Positions 1 to 6,531 of a stretch of 12,171 nt of DNA are shown here, in pieces. The stretch is from Thermoanaerobaculales bacterium (GTDB lineage: Bacteria > Acidobacteriota > Thermoanaerobaculia > Thermoanaerobaculales > Sulfomarinibacteraceae), in contig JALOKS010000043.1 in the NCBI GenBank assembly GCA_025456385.1, forward strand, positions 1 to 12,171. Direction: 5' to 3'. A model generated the notes under the pieces. The model was not told where the DNA came from, searched no databases, and worked only from the letters and a program-made list of their open reading frames with translations. The position numbers and the translations under genes were made by a program. The stretch's first letter is position 1. Each line of letters starts with the position of its first letter.

Positions 1-1088
1 GTTCCGATGACCGCCACCAGGTCGGCGACCAGGTGCCCCTCGGTCATCAGGGGCAGAGCCTGGAGGTTGACGAAGGACGGCGGCCGCACGTGGCAGCGGT
101 AGGGCGCGGTGCCCTTCTCGGTGGCGACGATGAAGTAGCCGAGCTCGCCCTTGGGCGCCTCGACCGCGCCGTAGACCATGCCCGCCTTGGAGCGCAGGAT
201 CTTCGGCACCCGCGCCATGGAGGGCCCCGCCGGCAGCCGGTCGAGGCACTGGCGGAGGATCCGCACCGACTGCCGCATCTCCTCCATCCGCACCAGGTAG
301 CGGTCGTAGGTGTCGCCGTTGGCGCCTACGGGTACTTCGAAGTCGATCTCGTCGTAGCGGTCGTAGGGGAAGACCTTGCGGATGTCCCACTTGACGCCGG
401 AGCCGCGCAGCGGCGGGCCGGTGAGGCCCCACTCGATTGCCTCCTCGGGCGTCACCACGCCGATGCCGATCGTGCGCTTCTTCCAGATCCGGTTCTCGGT
501 CAGCAGGTTCTCGTACTCGTCGATGTGGGCGTTGAAGCCGTCGACCAGCTCCGAGCAGCGCTCGACCCAGCCCTCCGGCAGCTCGAAGGGCACGCCGCCG
601 ATCTTCATGCAGTTCAGGGTCAGGCGCGCACCGCAGTACGACTCGAAGAGATCGAGGATCGCGTCGCGCTCGCGGAAGGTGTAGAAGAAGGGGGTGATGG
701 CGCCGATGTCGACCGCGTGCGTCGCCAGCCACACCAGGTGCGAGGCCAGCCGCTGCAGCTCGGCGAGGATCATGCGGATATAGGCGGCGCGCGGCGGGAT
801 CGAGATGCCGAGCAGCTTCTCGGTGGCGACGCAGAAGCCCTGGTTGTTGGTCGCCGCGGCCACGTAGTCCATGCGGTCCGTGTGCGGGATGCACTGCGGG
901 AAGTCCATGGTCTCGAAGAGCTTCTCGGTGCCGCGGTGGAGGTAGCCGATGATCGGCCTCGCCTCCATGATCTTCTCGCCGTCGAGCTTCATCTTGACCC
1001 GCAGCACGCCGTGGGTGGCCGGGTGCTGCGGCCCGAAGTTGATCTCCATCTCCTCGACGTCGAAGAGCGACTTCTCGGGAGCGGTCAT
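1..1088 (-). CDS. nuoD: NADH-quinone oxidoreductase subunit D (complex I 49 kDa subunit), 3' end cut by the window
   Basis: Subunit of the peripheral arm of respiratory complex I; with NuoB it forms the quinone-reduction pocket on the cytoplasmic side of the membrane. Translating the minus strand from the ATG at 1088 gives 362 uninterrupted codons to the window edge. Visible motifs are NFGPQHPATHG (residues 17-27, holding the two family-conserved histidines), GYLHRGTEKL (48-57, the 49 kDa signature) and RMDY (72-75, whose Tyr is the quinone-contacting tyrosine in the family). The last residues read VADLVAVIGT; homologues usually finish 10-20 residues later with LDIVLGE-like residues, so only a short tail is missing. 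The start overlaps the nuoC stop by four bases (ATGA), indicating translational coupling. It is a separate gene, not a NuoCD fusion. Identity is very secure. Confidence 0.97.
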   Translation of the reverse strand, partial: MTAPEKSLFDVEEMEINFGPQHPATHGVLRVKMKLDGEKIMEARPIIGYLHRGTEKLFETMDFPQCIPHTDRMDYVAAATNNQGFCVATEKLLGISIPPRAAYIRMILAELQRLASHLVWLATHAVDIGAITPFFYTFRERDAILDLFESYCGARLTLNCMKIGGVPFELPEGWVERCSELVDGFNAHIDEYENLLTENRIWKKRTIGIGVVTPEEAIEWGLTGPPLRGSGVKWDIRKVFPYDRYDEIDFEVPVGANGDTYDRYLVRMEEMRQSVRILRQCLDRLPAGPSMARVPKILRSKAGMVYGAVEAPKGELGYFIVATEKGTAPYRCHVRPPSFVNLQALPLMTEGHLVADLVAVIG

Positions 1089-1873
1089 GCGGAGCCCCCT
1101 TCCTCGTCGCCCGCGCCCTCGGGCGGCGGTCCGCCGCCGGGCGGGTAGACGTCGGGGTAGATCGCGGCGCCGGTGTCGATTCCCTCGACCGGGAAGTCCT
1201 TGCGCAGCGGGTGGCCGTTGAAGCCCTCCCAGGTCAGGATCCGCTCGAGGCCGGGGTGGCCCTCGAAGACGATGCCGAACATGTCGTAGGCCTCGCGCTC
1301 CATCCAGTCGGCGGTCTTCCACACGCCGACGACGCTCGCCACCGGGGTCTCGTCGGCGAGCGCCGCGCGCAGACGCAGGCGCTTCGAGTCGTCGTGGCGG
1401 TGCAGCCAGTAGATGAGGTCGAAGCGGCCCTCGGCGCGCTCCGGCCAGTCGACCGCCGTCAGGTCGACCAGGAAGCGGAAGCCGCGGCCGGCCTTGAGGA
1501 AGGCGCAGATCTCGGCGATGCGCGCGGCGGGCACGCTCAGGGTGACCTCGCCGGCGAAGCGGTCGGCCGCCAGCACCGCGCCCGGCAGCTCGGCCGCGAG
1601 CGCCACCGCGTCGGCGTCGTCCGCCGCGTCCGCGTGGTCCGGCGGCACCGGCTTCTCCTCCCACGGCTGCTTCGGCGCCTCGGGCTCGGCCGCGGCGGCG
1701 GCCGCGCCGGCCTTCTTCTCGGCGGCGCGCGCCTTGGCGGCCGCGATCTTGGCGGCCTTCTCCTCGTCGGACAACGGCTGCTTGGCCTCGGCCGGCGGCG
1801 CGGCGCCATCCGCAGCGGTACCCTCGGTCGGCGGCTTCTCCTCGGGCGGGTTGACGGGCTTGTCGTCGCTCAT
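1085..1873 (-). CDS. nuoC: NADH-quinone oxidoreductase subunit C (30 kDa subunit) with a long low-complexity N-terminus
   Basis: Structural subunit of the complex I peripheral arm, contacting NuoD and NuoB. The 262-residue product has two parts. Residues 1 to about 90 are low-complexity, rich in Ala, Lys, Glu and Pro, with a KAAKIAAAKARAAEKKA helix-like stretch near 39-55 and a PWEEKPVPP segment near 70-78. The conserved 30 kDa domain occupies about 95-240 and includes EREAYDMFGIVFEGHPGLERIL (192-213) and GHPLRKDFP (220-228), the family signature. The tail after 240 is Pro/Gly/Glu-rich. The ATG at 1873 has an AGGAG ribosome site nearby and lies 10 bases after the nuoB stop; the stop overlaps the nuoD start. 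The core is typical. The extension makes it longer than the usual stand-alone NuoC of roughly 150-220 residues, and its role is unknown. Confidence 0.96.
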   Translation of the reverse strand: MSDDKPVNPPEEKPPTEGTAADGAAPPAEAKQPLSDEEKAAKIAAAKARAAEKKAGAAAAAAEPEAPKQPWEEKPVPPDHADAADDADAVALAAELPGAVLAADRFAGEVTLSVPAARIAEICAFLKAGRGFRFLVDLTAVDWPERAEGRFDLIYWLHRHDDSKRLRLRAALADETPVASVVGVWKTADWMEREAYDMFGIVFEGHPGLERILTWEGFNGHPLRKDFPVEGIDTGAAIYPDVYPPGGGPPPEGAGDEEGGSA

Positions 1874-1883
1874 GCCGCGCTCC

Positions 1884-2372
1884 TCACGACGCCGCGCCGC
1901 GGGCGATGGTCTCGCGGTCGATCTTGCGCTGCAGCTGCATCAGGCCGTAGAGCAGTGCCTCCGGCCGCGGCGGGCAGCCCGGGATGTAGACGTCGACCGG
2001 GATGATGCGGTCGACGCCCTGGGTCACGGCGTAGGTCCGGTACGGGCCGCCGCAGGTCGCGCACGAGCCCATCGCGAGCACCCACTTGGGGTCGGCCATC
2101 TGGTCGTAGAGCCGCTTGACGATCGGCGCCATCTTCTCGGTGACGGTGCCGGCGACGATCATCATGTCGGCCTGGCGCGGCGAGCCGCGGAAGACCTCGG
2201 CCCCGAAACGCGCCATGTCGTAGCGCGGGTCGAGTGTCGCCATCATCTCGATGGCGCAGCAGGCGAGGCCGAACTGCATCGGCCACAGGGACGAACGCCG
2301 GGCCCAGTTGAAGACCTTGTCGTAGGTCGTGGTGATGATGTTCGGCGCGAACCGGTCCTCGATCAGGCCCAT
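1884..2372 (-). CDS. nuoB: NADH-quinone oxidoreductase subunit B (PSST subunit, cluster N2)
   Basis: Carries the terminal [4Fe-4S] cluster N2 of complex I, which passes electrons to quinone at the NuoB/NuoD interface. The product from the ATG at 2372 is 162 residues, normal for the family. Expected N2 ligands are all present: adjacent Cys38-Cys39 (FGLACCAIEMM), Cys104 (MGSCATCGGPY) and Cys133 (PGCPPRPEALL). An extra cysteine, Cys107, follows Cys104 at +3, where many homologues have Ser. The frame stays open upstream of 2372, but that part is nuoA read in another frame. The chosen start has a GGGGGG ribosome site, gives the canonical N-terminus (MGLIEDRFAPNI) and overlaps the nuoA end by 10 bases. 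Second gene of the nuoABCD run. Confidence 0.98.
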   Translation of the reverse strand: MGLIEDRFAPNIITTTYDKVFNWARRSSLWPMQFGLACCAIEMMATLDPRYDMARFGAEVFRGSPRQADMMIVAGTVTEKMAPIVKRLYDQMADPKWVLAMGSCATCGGPYRTYAVTQGVDRIIPVDVYIPGCPPRPEALLYGLMQLQRKIDRETIARGAAS

Positions 2373-2719
2373 TCGAGAGCCCCCCTTCGCCACGCGTACA
2401 CATAGCCCACCAGCAGGATGGCCAGGAAGACCATCATCTCGATGAAGCCGAAGAGCGCGAGCTGGTCGAACATGACCGCCCACGGGAAGAGGAAGATGGT
2501 CTCCACGTCGAAGACCACGAACAGGACGGCGATCAGGTAGTAGCGGATGGAGAAGCGGCTGTCGAGGGCGTACGAGCTGACCGGGTTGCCGCACTCGTAG
2601 GGCTCGGCCTTCACGGCGTCGTAGGAGCCGAAGCGGATCAGGCGCGCGATCACCAGGATGATGATCGGCACCGAAACCGCGACCAGGCTGAAGATCAGGA
2701 TCGGGACGTAGTGCTCCAT
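2363..2719 (-). CDS. nuoA: NADH-quinone oxidoreductase subunit A (membrane subunit)
   Basis: Small integral membrane subunit of complex I at the junction of the peripheral and membrane arms. The 118-residue product has three hydrophobic segments (about 7-29, 60-80 and 87-108). The conserved first loop contains AEPYECGNP (38-46, with the family's conserved Cys43), and FDVETIFLFPW (70-80) is the family's most conserved motif, with acidic residues at the second helix. An in-frame start nine codons upstream (2746) exists, but the ATG at 2719 is preferred: it follows a strong GGAGGAGG ribosome site and matches the family N-terminus. It is the first gene of the nuo operon, about 20 bases downstream of the expected transcription start of the promoter at 2745-2772, and overlaps nuoB by 10 bases. 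Confidence 0.97.
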   Translation of the reverse strand: MEHYVPILIFSLVAVSVPIIILVIARLIRFGSYDAVKAEPYECGNPVSSYALDSRFSIRYYLIAVLFVVFDVETIFLFPWAVMFDQLALFGFIEMMVFLAILLVGYVYAWRRGALEWA

Positions 2720-2744
2720 GCCCCTCCTCCTCCCAGGCCGGATC

Positions 2745-2772
2745 ATTCTAACGGCGCATCACTGCTTGTCAA
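2745..2772 (-). promoter_or_regulatory. Sigma70-type promoter of the nuo operon
   Basis: On the minus strand, TTGACA (2772-2767) is followed after 16 bases by TAGAAT (2750-2745). The -35 box is a perfect consensus match and the -10 matches five of six positions. Transcription would start near 2738, giving a leader of about 20 bases with the GGAGGAGG ribosome site of nuoA. This gives nuoABCD its own promoter, independent of upstream comM. The box positions are seen; activity is inferred. Confidence 0.82.
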
Positions 2773-2872
2773 TCTTTTCACAAGCTCCTGATCGCGGGTC
2801 TCAGACCGCGGTGCAAGGTTCGAACGTGCAACGTTTAGGCTCTGCGCGTCGAGGCTCGAAGCCGTCGTCGTT
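2773..2872. other. Intergenic gap between the comM stop and the nuo promoter
   Basis: About 100 bases without a credible gene. On the plus strand it holds a near-perfect direct repeat of GTGCAAGGTT and GTGCAACGTT separated by CGAAC (about 2811-2835), and a small GGCTCGAAGCC hairpin (about 2851-2861). No hairpin followed by a T-run is visible downstream of comM, so no clear intrinsic terminator separates comM from nuo. Confidence 0.5.
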
Positions 2873-4438
2873 TCACGACCCGGCCGGCCACCCGCCCGCG
2901 GCCTGCGGGCGCGACGCCGGCTCGCGGTCGAGGCAGCGGTAGGCGATGGCCTCGGCGAGGTGGGCCGCCGACAGCGCCTCCGCCGCCGCGAGGTCGGCGA
3001 TGGTCCGCGCGACGCGCAGGATGCGGTGGTAGGCGCGCGCCGACAGCCCGAGCCCGCGGCTCGCGTGCTCGAGGAGGCGGCGGCCGTCGCCGTCCGGGCG
3101 CGCCCAGCGCCGGATCTCCTCCGGGCCCATCTCGGCGTTGCAGCGCAGACCGAGGCCCGCGCAGCGCGCGGACTGGCGGGCGCGTGCCGCGGCGACGCGT
3201 GCGGCGACCACGGCCGAGGCCTCCCCCCGGCGGTGCGCCGACAGCTGCCGCCACGGCACCGCCGGCACCGCCACCTGGAGGTCGAGGCGGTCCAGCAGCG
3301 GTCCCGAGAGCCGCGCCCGGTAGCGCTGCACCGCCACCGGCGTGCAGCTGCAGTCGCGGCGGTCGTCGCCCAGGTAGCCGCAGGGGCAGGGGTTGGCGGC
3401 CGCCACCAGCTGGAAGCTGGCCGGAAAGCTGAGGGTCGACTGCGCCCGGGCGACCGTGACCTGCCGATCCTCGAGCGGCTGCCGCAGGGCCTCGAGGACG
3501 TCCCGGCGGAACTCGGTGAGCTCGTCGAGAAAGAGCACGCCGTTGTGGGCGAGCGAGGCCTCGCCGGGCTGCGGGCTCGCCCCGCCGCCGATCAGGGCCA
3601 CCGCCGAGGTCGTGTGGTGGGGCGCCCGGAAGGGCCGCGCCTCGAGGAGCCCGGCCGGCCGCGGGACCCGGGTCGAGACCGAGTAGACGCAGGTCGTCTC
3701 GAGGGCCTCCTCGGGGGAGAGCGGCGGCAGGATGCCCGGCAGACGGCGCGCCAGCATCGACTTGCCGCTGCCCGGCGGACCCATGAACAGGAGGTGGTGC
3801 CCGCCGGCGGCGGCGATCTCGAGCGCCCGCCGCGCCTGCTCCTGGCCGATGACGTCCTCGAGGTCCGGCACCCTGGCCTCGGCGCCTCTGCCGGCCGCGG
3901 TGGCCCGGTCGGCGGCGGGTCGGGCGCCGTCCCGCAGGTAGCGCACCACCTCGCCGAGGGTCGCCGCCGCGACCACGCCGATCCCCGCCACCACCTCCGC
4001 CTCGCGCCGGTTGGCAGCGGGCACGACGACCTCCGGGACGCCGCGCTCCCGAGCGGCGAGCACGATCGGCAGCACCCCCCGCACCGGCTGCAGGCGGCCC
4101 TCCAGCGAGAGCTCGCCGAGCAGCAGCCGGTTTTCGAGCGCGGCCGCCGGGACGTCGCCGGCCGCGGCGAGGAAGGCCATCGCCATCGGCAGGTCGAGGC
4201 CCGCGCCCTCCTTGCGCTCGTCGGCCGGTGCGAGGTTGATGACGATGTTGGCCGGCTCCGAGCGCCGGCCGAGGTGGCGGACGGCCGCGAAGATCCTCTC
4301 GCGAGCCTCCCGCACCGCGGTGTCGGCGAGGCCGACCACCGTCACCGACGGCTGCTGCGCGCGGATCCGATCCACCTCGACGGTCACGAACAAGGCATCC
4401 ACGCCGCGCGGCGTGGCCGAGTACGCCTTCGCCAGCAT
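2873..4438 (-). CDS. comM: YifB/ComM family Mg-chelatase-like AAA+ ATPase
   Basis: Cytoplasmic AAA+ protein of the family whose studied members (ComM) act as hexameric branch-migration helicases during natural transformation; many non-competent bacteria also carry it. The 521-residue product shows the full layout: N-terminal ChlI-like domain (about 20-145, with NIVINLAPADERKEG and GLDLPMAMAFL), AAA domain from about 190 with Walker A GPPGSGKS (220-227) and Walker B VLFLDEL (301-307), the family cysteine motif CPCGYLG...CSC (Cys351, 353, 363, 365), and a C-terminal Mg_chelatase_C domain (about 400-510). The ATG at 4438 follows AAGGGGAG at good spacing and gives the family N-terminus MLAKAYSAT. 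The frame remains open to 4903 across non-coding DNA and ssrA, and that part is not coding. Length and motifs are normal. A role in DNA uptake here is inference from family only. Confidence 0.95.
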   Translation of the reverse strand: MLAKAYSATPRGVDALFVTVEVDRIRAQQPSVTVVGLADTAVREARERIFAAVRHLGRRSEPANIVINLAPADERKEGAGLDLPMAMAFLAAAGDVPAAALENRLLLGELSLEGRLQPVRGVLPIVLAARERGVPEVVVPAANRREAEVVAGIGVVAAATLGEVVRYLRDGARPAADRATAAGRGAEARVPDLEDVIGQEQARRALEIAAAGGHHLLFMGPPGSGKSMLARRLPGILPPLSPEEALETTCVYSVSTRVPRPAGLLEARPFRAPHHTTSAVALIGGGASPQPGEASLAHNGVLFLDELTEFRRDVLEALRQPLEDRQVTVARAQSTLSFPASFQLVAAANPCPCGYLGDDRRDCSCTPVAVQRYRARLSGPLLDRLDLQVAVPAVPWRQLSAHRRGEASAVVAARVAAARARQSARCAGLGLRCNAEMGPEEIRRWARPDGDGRRLLEHASRGLGLSARAYHRILRVARTIADLAAAEALSAAHLAEAIAYRCLDREPASRPQAAGGWPAGS

Positions 4439-4475
4439 GAGGTTCTCCCCTTGTTGTACAGCGTGGGACGAACTC

Positions 4476-4504
4476 AGGATCGCAGAGCGAGCCGCTTTCG
4501 TCAA
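4476..4504 (-). promoter_or_regulatory. Probable promoter of comM
   Basis: On the minus strand, TTGACG (4504-4499) is separated by 17 bases from GATCCT (4481-4476). The -35 matches five of six consensus positions but the -10 only three of six, so this is a moderate prediction. A start near 4470 would leave a leader of about 30 bases before the ATG at 4438. It lies just beside the large inverted repeat at 4512-4560. Confidence 0.5.
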
Positions 4505-4511
4505 TGCCCTT

Positions 4512-4560
4512 TTCTTTTTTGGCGGTTCGCGCCGCTGCGGCGCGAACCGCCAAAAAAGAA
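4512..4560. repeat. Perfect inverted repeat, 23-bp arms and 3-base loop, between divergent comM and ssrA
   Basis: Arms 4512-4534 and 4538-4560 are perfectly complementary around the loop CTG (4535-4537). The inner 14 bp are GC-rich (GGCGGTTCGCGCCG); the outer 9 bp are a T-tract on the left and an A-tract on the right, so read from either strand the hairpin ends in a U-run. That is the form of a bidirectional intrinsic terminator. Yet it lies upstream of both neighbours, between the predicted comM -35 box and the ssrA -10 box, so it ends neither gene's transcript. It could insulate the two promoters, stop reverse or antisense transcription, or be a copy of a dispersed palindromic repeat. Confidence 0.9.
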
Positions 4561-4568
4561 GACGAAGG

Positions 4569-4577
4569 TGGTACACT
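4569..4577 (+). promoter_or_regulatory. Extended -10 promoter of ssrA
   Basis: TGG (4569-4571) directly precedes TACACT (4572-4577), giving the extended -10 form TGnTAnnnT. Transcription would begin near 4584, about 13 bases before the mature tmRNA 5' end, leaving a short leader for RNase P to remove. No good -35 box is seen at the right spacing, where the DNA is the right arm of the inverted repeat; this fits an extended -10 promoter. Confidence 0.55.
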
Positions 4578-4596
4578 CCAGCCGGTTGTCGAAACA

Positions 4597-4946
4597 GGGG
4601 GCGTCCAGGTTTCGACGGGGAACAGGTCCGGTTGTCGGGAGCGTGTCGAGGTTCCATCCGCTCGTAAAACGGGTGGAGGCAATTACAACTGCCGACAACA
4701 ACTACGCTCTGGCTGCGTAAGTAGCCACGTCCAACCCGAGGCTCGGCCCGTCGGCCTGGGTCGGACGTTGTTAGACGGGCTGGGTCACCGCAGCGCCCGG
4801 AAGCGGTGGCCGAGATTTTTCGGGCTGGCCGCGAGGAAGGGTGCCAGCTGACTGACCACGCGGCGAGATAAACCAGCCGGCTGCACACGGAGAGCCCGGC
4901 CACCGGAGTTCCTCGGACGTGGGTTCGATTCCCACCGCCTCCACCA
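4597..4946 (+). ncRNA. ssrA: Transfer-messenger RNA (tmRNA), one-piece form
   Basis: Rescues stalled ribosomes by trans-translation, adding a degradation tag to unfinished proteins. The 5' end GGGGGCG (4597-4603) pairs with CGCCTCC (4936-4942) to form the tRNA-like acceptor stem (one G-U pair), followed by encoded ACCA to 4946. The 5' element CAGGTTTCGACGGGG and the 3' T-arm GTGGGTTCGATTCCCAC are classic tmRNA features. The tag frame ends ...GCC GAC AAC AAC TAC GCT CTG GCT GCG TAA (stop 4718-4720). With GCC (4691-4693) as the resume codon the tag is ADNNYALAA, 9 residues ending in the protease-recognised ALAA. GCA four codons upstream is a less likely resume point. Length 350 nt is typical. 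The tag start is inferred from comparison with known tags. Confidence 0.97.
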
Positions 4947-4948
4947 TT

Positions 4949-4991
4949 ACAAATTCGGCCCTCGATCCCTCGGATCGAGGGCCGAATTTGT
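4949..4991 (+). terminator. Hairpin directly after ssrA, probable terminator
   Basis: Arms 4949-4968 and 4972-4991 form a perfect 20-bp stem with a 3-base loop (CTC), beginning two bases after the tmRNA CCA. The right arm ends GAATTTGT, a short T-run inside the stem rather than a long U-tract after it. Position and stability point to termination and 3' processing of tmRNA. The near-symmetrical ends mean it could act on both strands. Confidence 0.75.
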
Positions 4992-5021
4992 GACGACGTA
5001 GATCGCCTGAGGAAGCGGGAC

Positions 5022-5027
5022 TACAAT
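5022..5027 (+). promoter_or_regulatory. Possible -10 box for the amidase-GerMN-murI operon
   Basis: TACAAT matches the -10 consensus at five of six positions. The sequence 17 bases upstream (TAGATC, 4999-5004) is a poor -35 match at three of six. A start near 5034 would give a leader of about 70 bases to the GTG at 5104. The location just after the ssrA hairpin suits a fresh promoter, but the call rests mostly on the -10 box. Confidence 0.4.
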
Positions 5028-5103
5028 TCGCTGGGCCGCCGCAGCGGCATCGGGGCCCACTGCGGCCGAATCCAGCATCGGCGTGAAGCGGAGTCCACCA
5101 AGC

Positions 5104-6531
5104 GTGAAACCCAAGCTGACATTTCTCCTGACGCTCGCCATCTGCTGCGGCACCCTGTCCGCGCAGGAGACGACCGGGGCGCTCGAGTTCCAGTTCGGCG
5201 AGCGGGCGGTCGTGGCGCCGCGCTTCGGCACCAAGGTCGAGGTGGTGCCGGTTCTCGAGCTGGTGGGCGCCGAGGTCACGTACTCGCAGGCTGCCGGGGC
5301 ATGGGGCGTGGTGCTCGGCGAGCACGTGCTGCAGTTCGCCACCGGCCACAAGGTGTTGCTCGTCGACGGCACGCTGCACGAGGCCGGCGAGGCTCCAGTG
5401 CCGTCGCCAGGCGGGGTTGCGGCCTCTCTGCCCTACGTCGAGCGCTTCCTGCTCAGTCCGCTCGGCCTGCGCCTCGAGCCGATCGCCGGCGGGTACCGGA
5501 TCGAGCACGGAGCGCGCTTCGCCGATCCGGTGACGATCCGCCCGGCGGTGGCCGACTTCGGCACCACGACCACCCTCGTGCTGACCCTGAGCCGCGCGGC
5601 CGCGGTCACCGCTGTCGAGGGGCCGGGAGGCACGGTCGAGGTCCGTTTCGCAGACGCCGCCCCCCAGCTCGACACCTCGGCGCCCTTCCGCTCGCGCCGG
5701 GTGCGCTCGATCACCAGGCACGACGCGGAGCTCAGCATCCAGCTCGCCTCGGGCATCGGCCTGCTGTCCTGGCGCAGCCTCGACGACCCGCCGCGCCTGA
5801 CGTTGGAGCTCGGGCCGGCGCGTCCCACGCCGGTCCCCGCCCCGGTGCAGACGCTCCCCCTCGGCGACAGCGGGCCGCGGCCGATCGTGCTCGATCCGGG
5901 TCACGGCGGTGACGACGTCGGGGCGAGATCGCGCGACGGCCTCGTCGAGAAGGAGCTGACGCTGGCGCTGGCCCGGCGCGTGGCGAGGGCCCTCGAGGCA
6001 CGCGGCTACCGGGTGCGCCTGACCCGGGACGACGACCAGACCCGTGCCCTCACCGATCGCACCGCGCTCGCCAACCGCCTCGACGCGCTGCTTTTCGTCT
6101 CCCTGCACGCCAACGCGTCGACCGCGCCGTCGGTCACCGGCGCCGAGACCTACTACATGTCGCTCGACGGTCCGAGCGACGCCGCCGCGGCCGCCACCGC
6201 CGAGCTCGAGAACCGCGCCGGGCAGACGGCGGGCGAGCCGACCGCCCTCGACCTCATCCTGTGGGACCTCGCTCAGGCCGAGGTGCTCAACGAGAGCGCC
6301 GAGCTGGCGTTGGCCGTGCAGGGGCGGCTGAACGCCCTCGCCGGCACCCGGGACCGCGGCGTCCGCCAGGCGCCCTTCGTCGTCCTCACCGGCGCCACCA
6401 TGCCCGCCGTGCTCGTCGAGTTCGGCTTCCTCTCCAACCCGGACGAGGCGCGGCGGCTCGCCGAGCCGGAGCACCAGCAGCAGGTCGCCGAGGCCATCGC
6501 CGCGGGCATCGAGGACTTCGTGGGGCGCTGA
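5104..6531 (+). CDS. Secreted N-acetylmuramoyl-L-alanine amidase (AmiC-like, Amidase_3)
   Basis: Zinc amidase that cuts the bond between N-acetylmuramic acid and the stem peptide of peptidoglycan, acting in the periplasm during cell division or wall turnover. The 475-residue product starts with a signal peptide (MKPKLTFLLTLAICCGTLSA, cut near 20-22). Next come a copper-amine-oxidase-N-like wall domain (about 25-125), an AMIN-like beta domain (about 140-240), a Pro-rich linker and the Amidase_3 domain (about 258-475). Zinc and catalytic residues are visible: His267 in LDPGHGG, Glu282 in VEKEL, His335 in SLHAN and Glu439 in LVEFGFLSN. The GTG at 5104 is chosen because GGAG lies 10 bases upstream and the signal peptide begins cleanly; a GTG at 5083 lacks a ribosome site. 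It starts a coupled operon with the GerMN gene and murI. Confidence 0.93.
   Translation: MKPKLTFLLTLAICCGTLSAQETTGALEFQFGERAVVAPRFGTKVEVVPVLELVGAEVTYSQAAGAWGVVLGEHVLQFATGHKVLLVDGTLHEAGEAPVPSPGGVAASLPYVERFLLSPLGLRLEPIAGGYRIEHGARFADPVTIRPAVADFGTTTTLVLTLSRAAAVTAVEGPGGTVEVRFADAAPQLDTSAPFRSRRVRSITRHDAELSIQLASGIGLLSWRSLDDPPRLTLELGPARPTPVPAPVQTLPLGDSGPRPIVLDPGHGGDDVGARSRDGLVEKELTLALARRVARALEARGYRVRLTRDDDQTRALTDRTALANRLDALLFVSLHANASTAPSVTGAETYYMSLDGPSDAAAAATAELENRAGQTAGEPTALDLILWDLAQAEVLNESAELALAVQGRLNALAGTRDRGVRQAPFVVLTGATMPAVLVEFGFLSNPDEARRLAEPEHQQQVAEAIAAGIEDFVGR

Noticed and set aside
33..1148. Plus-strand open frame of 371 codons
   Set aside because: It is the antisense of nuoD. GC-rich third positions keep opposite frames open; the product is Arg/His/Leu-rich with no motif, while nuoD is unmistakable.
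1211..2405. Two long plus-strand frames opposite nuoC and nuoB
   Set aside because: Shadow frames of the nuo genes, with biased Arg/Ala/Ser composition, no ribosome site and no family match.
2960..4720. Plus-strand open frame of 586 codons ending in ...YALAA
   Set aside because: Antisense of comM that runs into the tmRNA. The ending is the real tmRNA tag reading frame, but the frame itself is not a gene.
4439..4903. Upstream extension of the comM frame
   Set aside because: The frame stays open through the inverted repeat and the ssrA antisense by chance. The ATG at 4438 has a good ribosome site and the family N-terminus.
5083..5103. GTG at 5083 as the amidase start
   Set aside because: No ribosome site in front, and it would put an extra KRSPPSV stretch before the signal peptide. 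The GTG at 5104 has GGAG at suitable spacing.
4771..6474. Minus-strand frame of 567 codons containing VEAVGIEPTSE
   Set aside because: That peptide is the well-known artefact of translating the antisense of a tRNA-like 3' end, here ssrA; the rest is antisense of the amidase.
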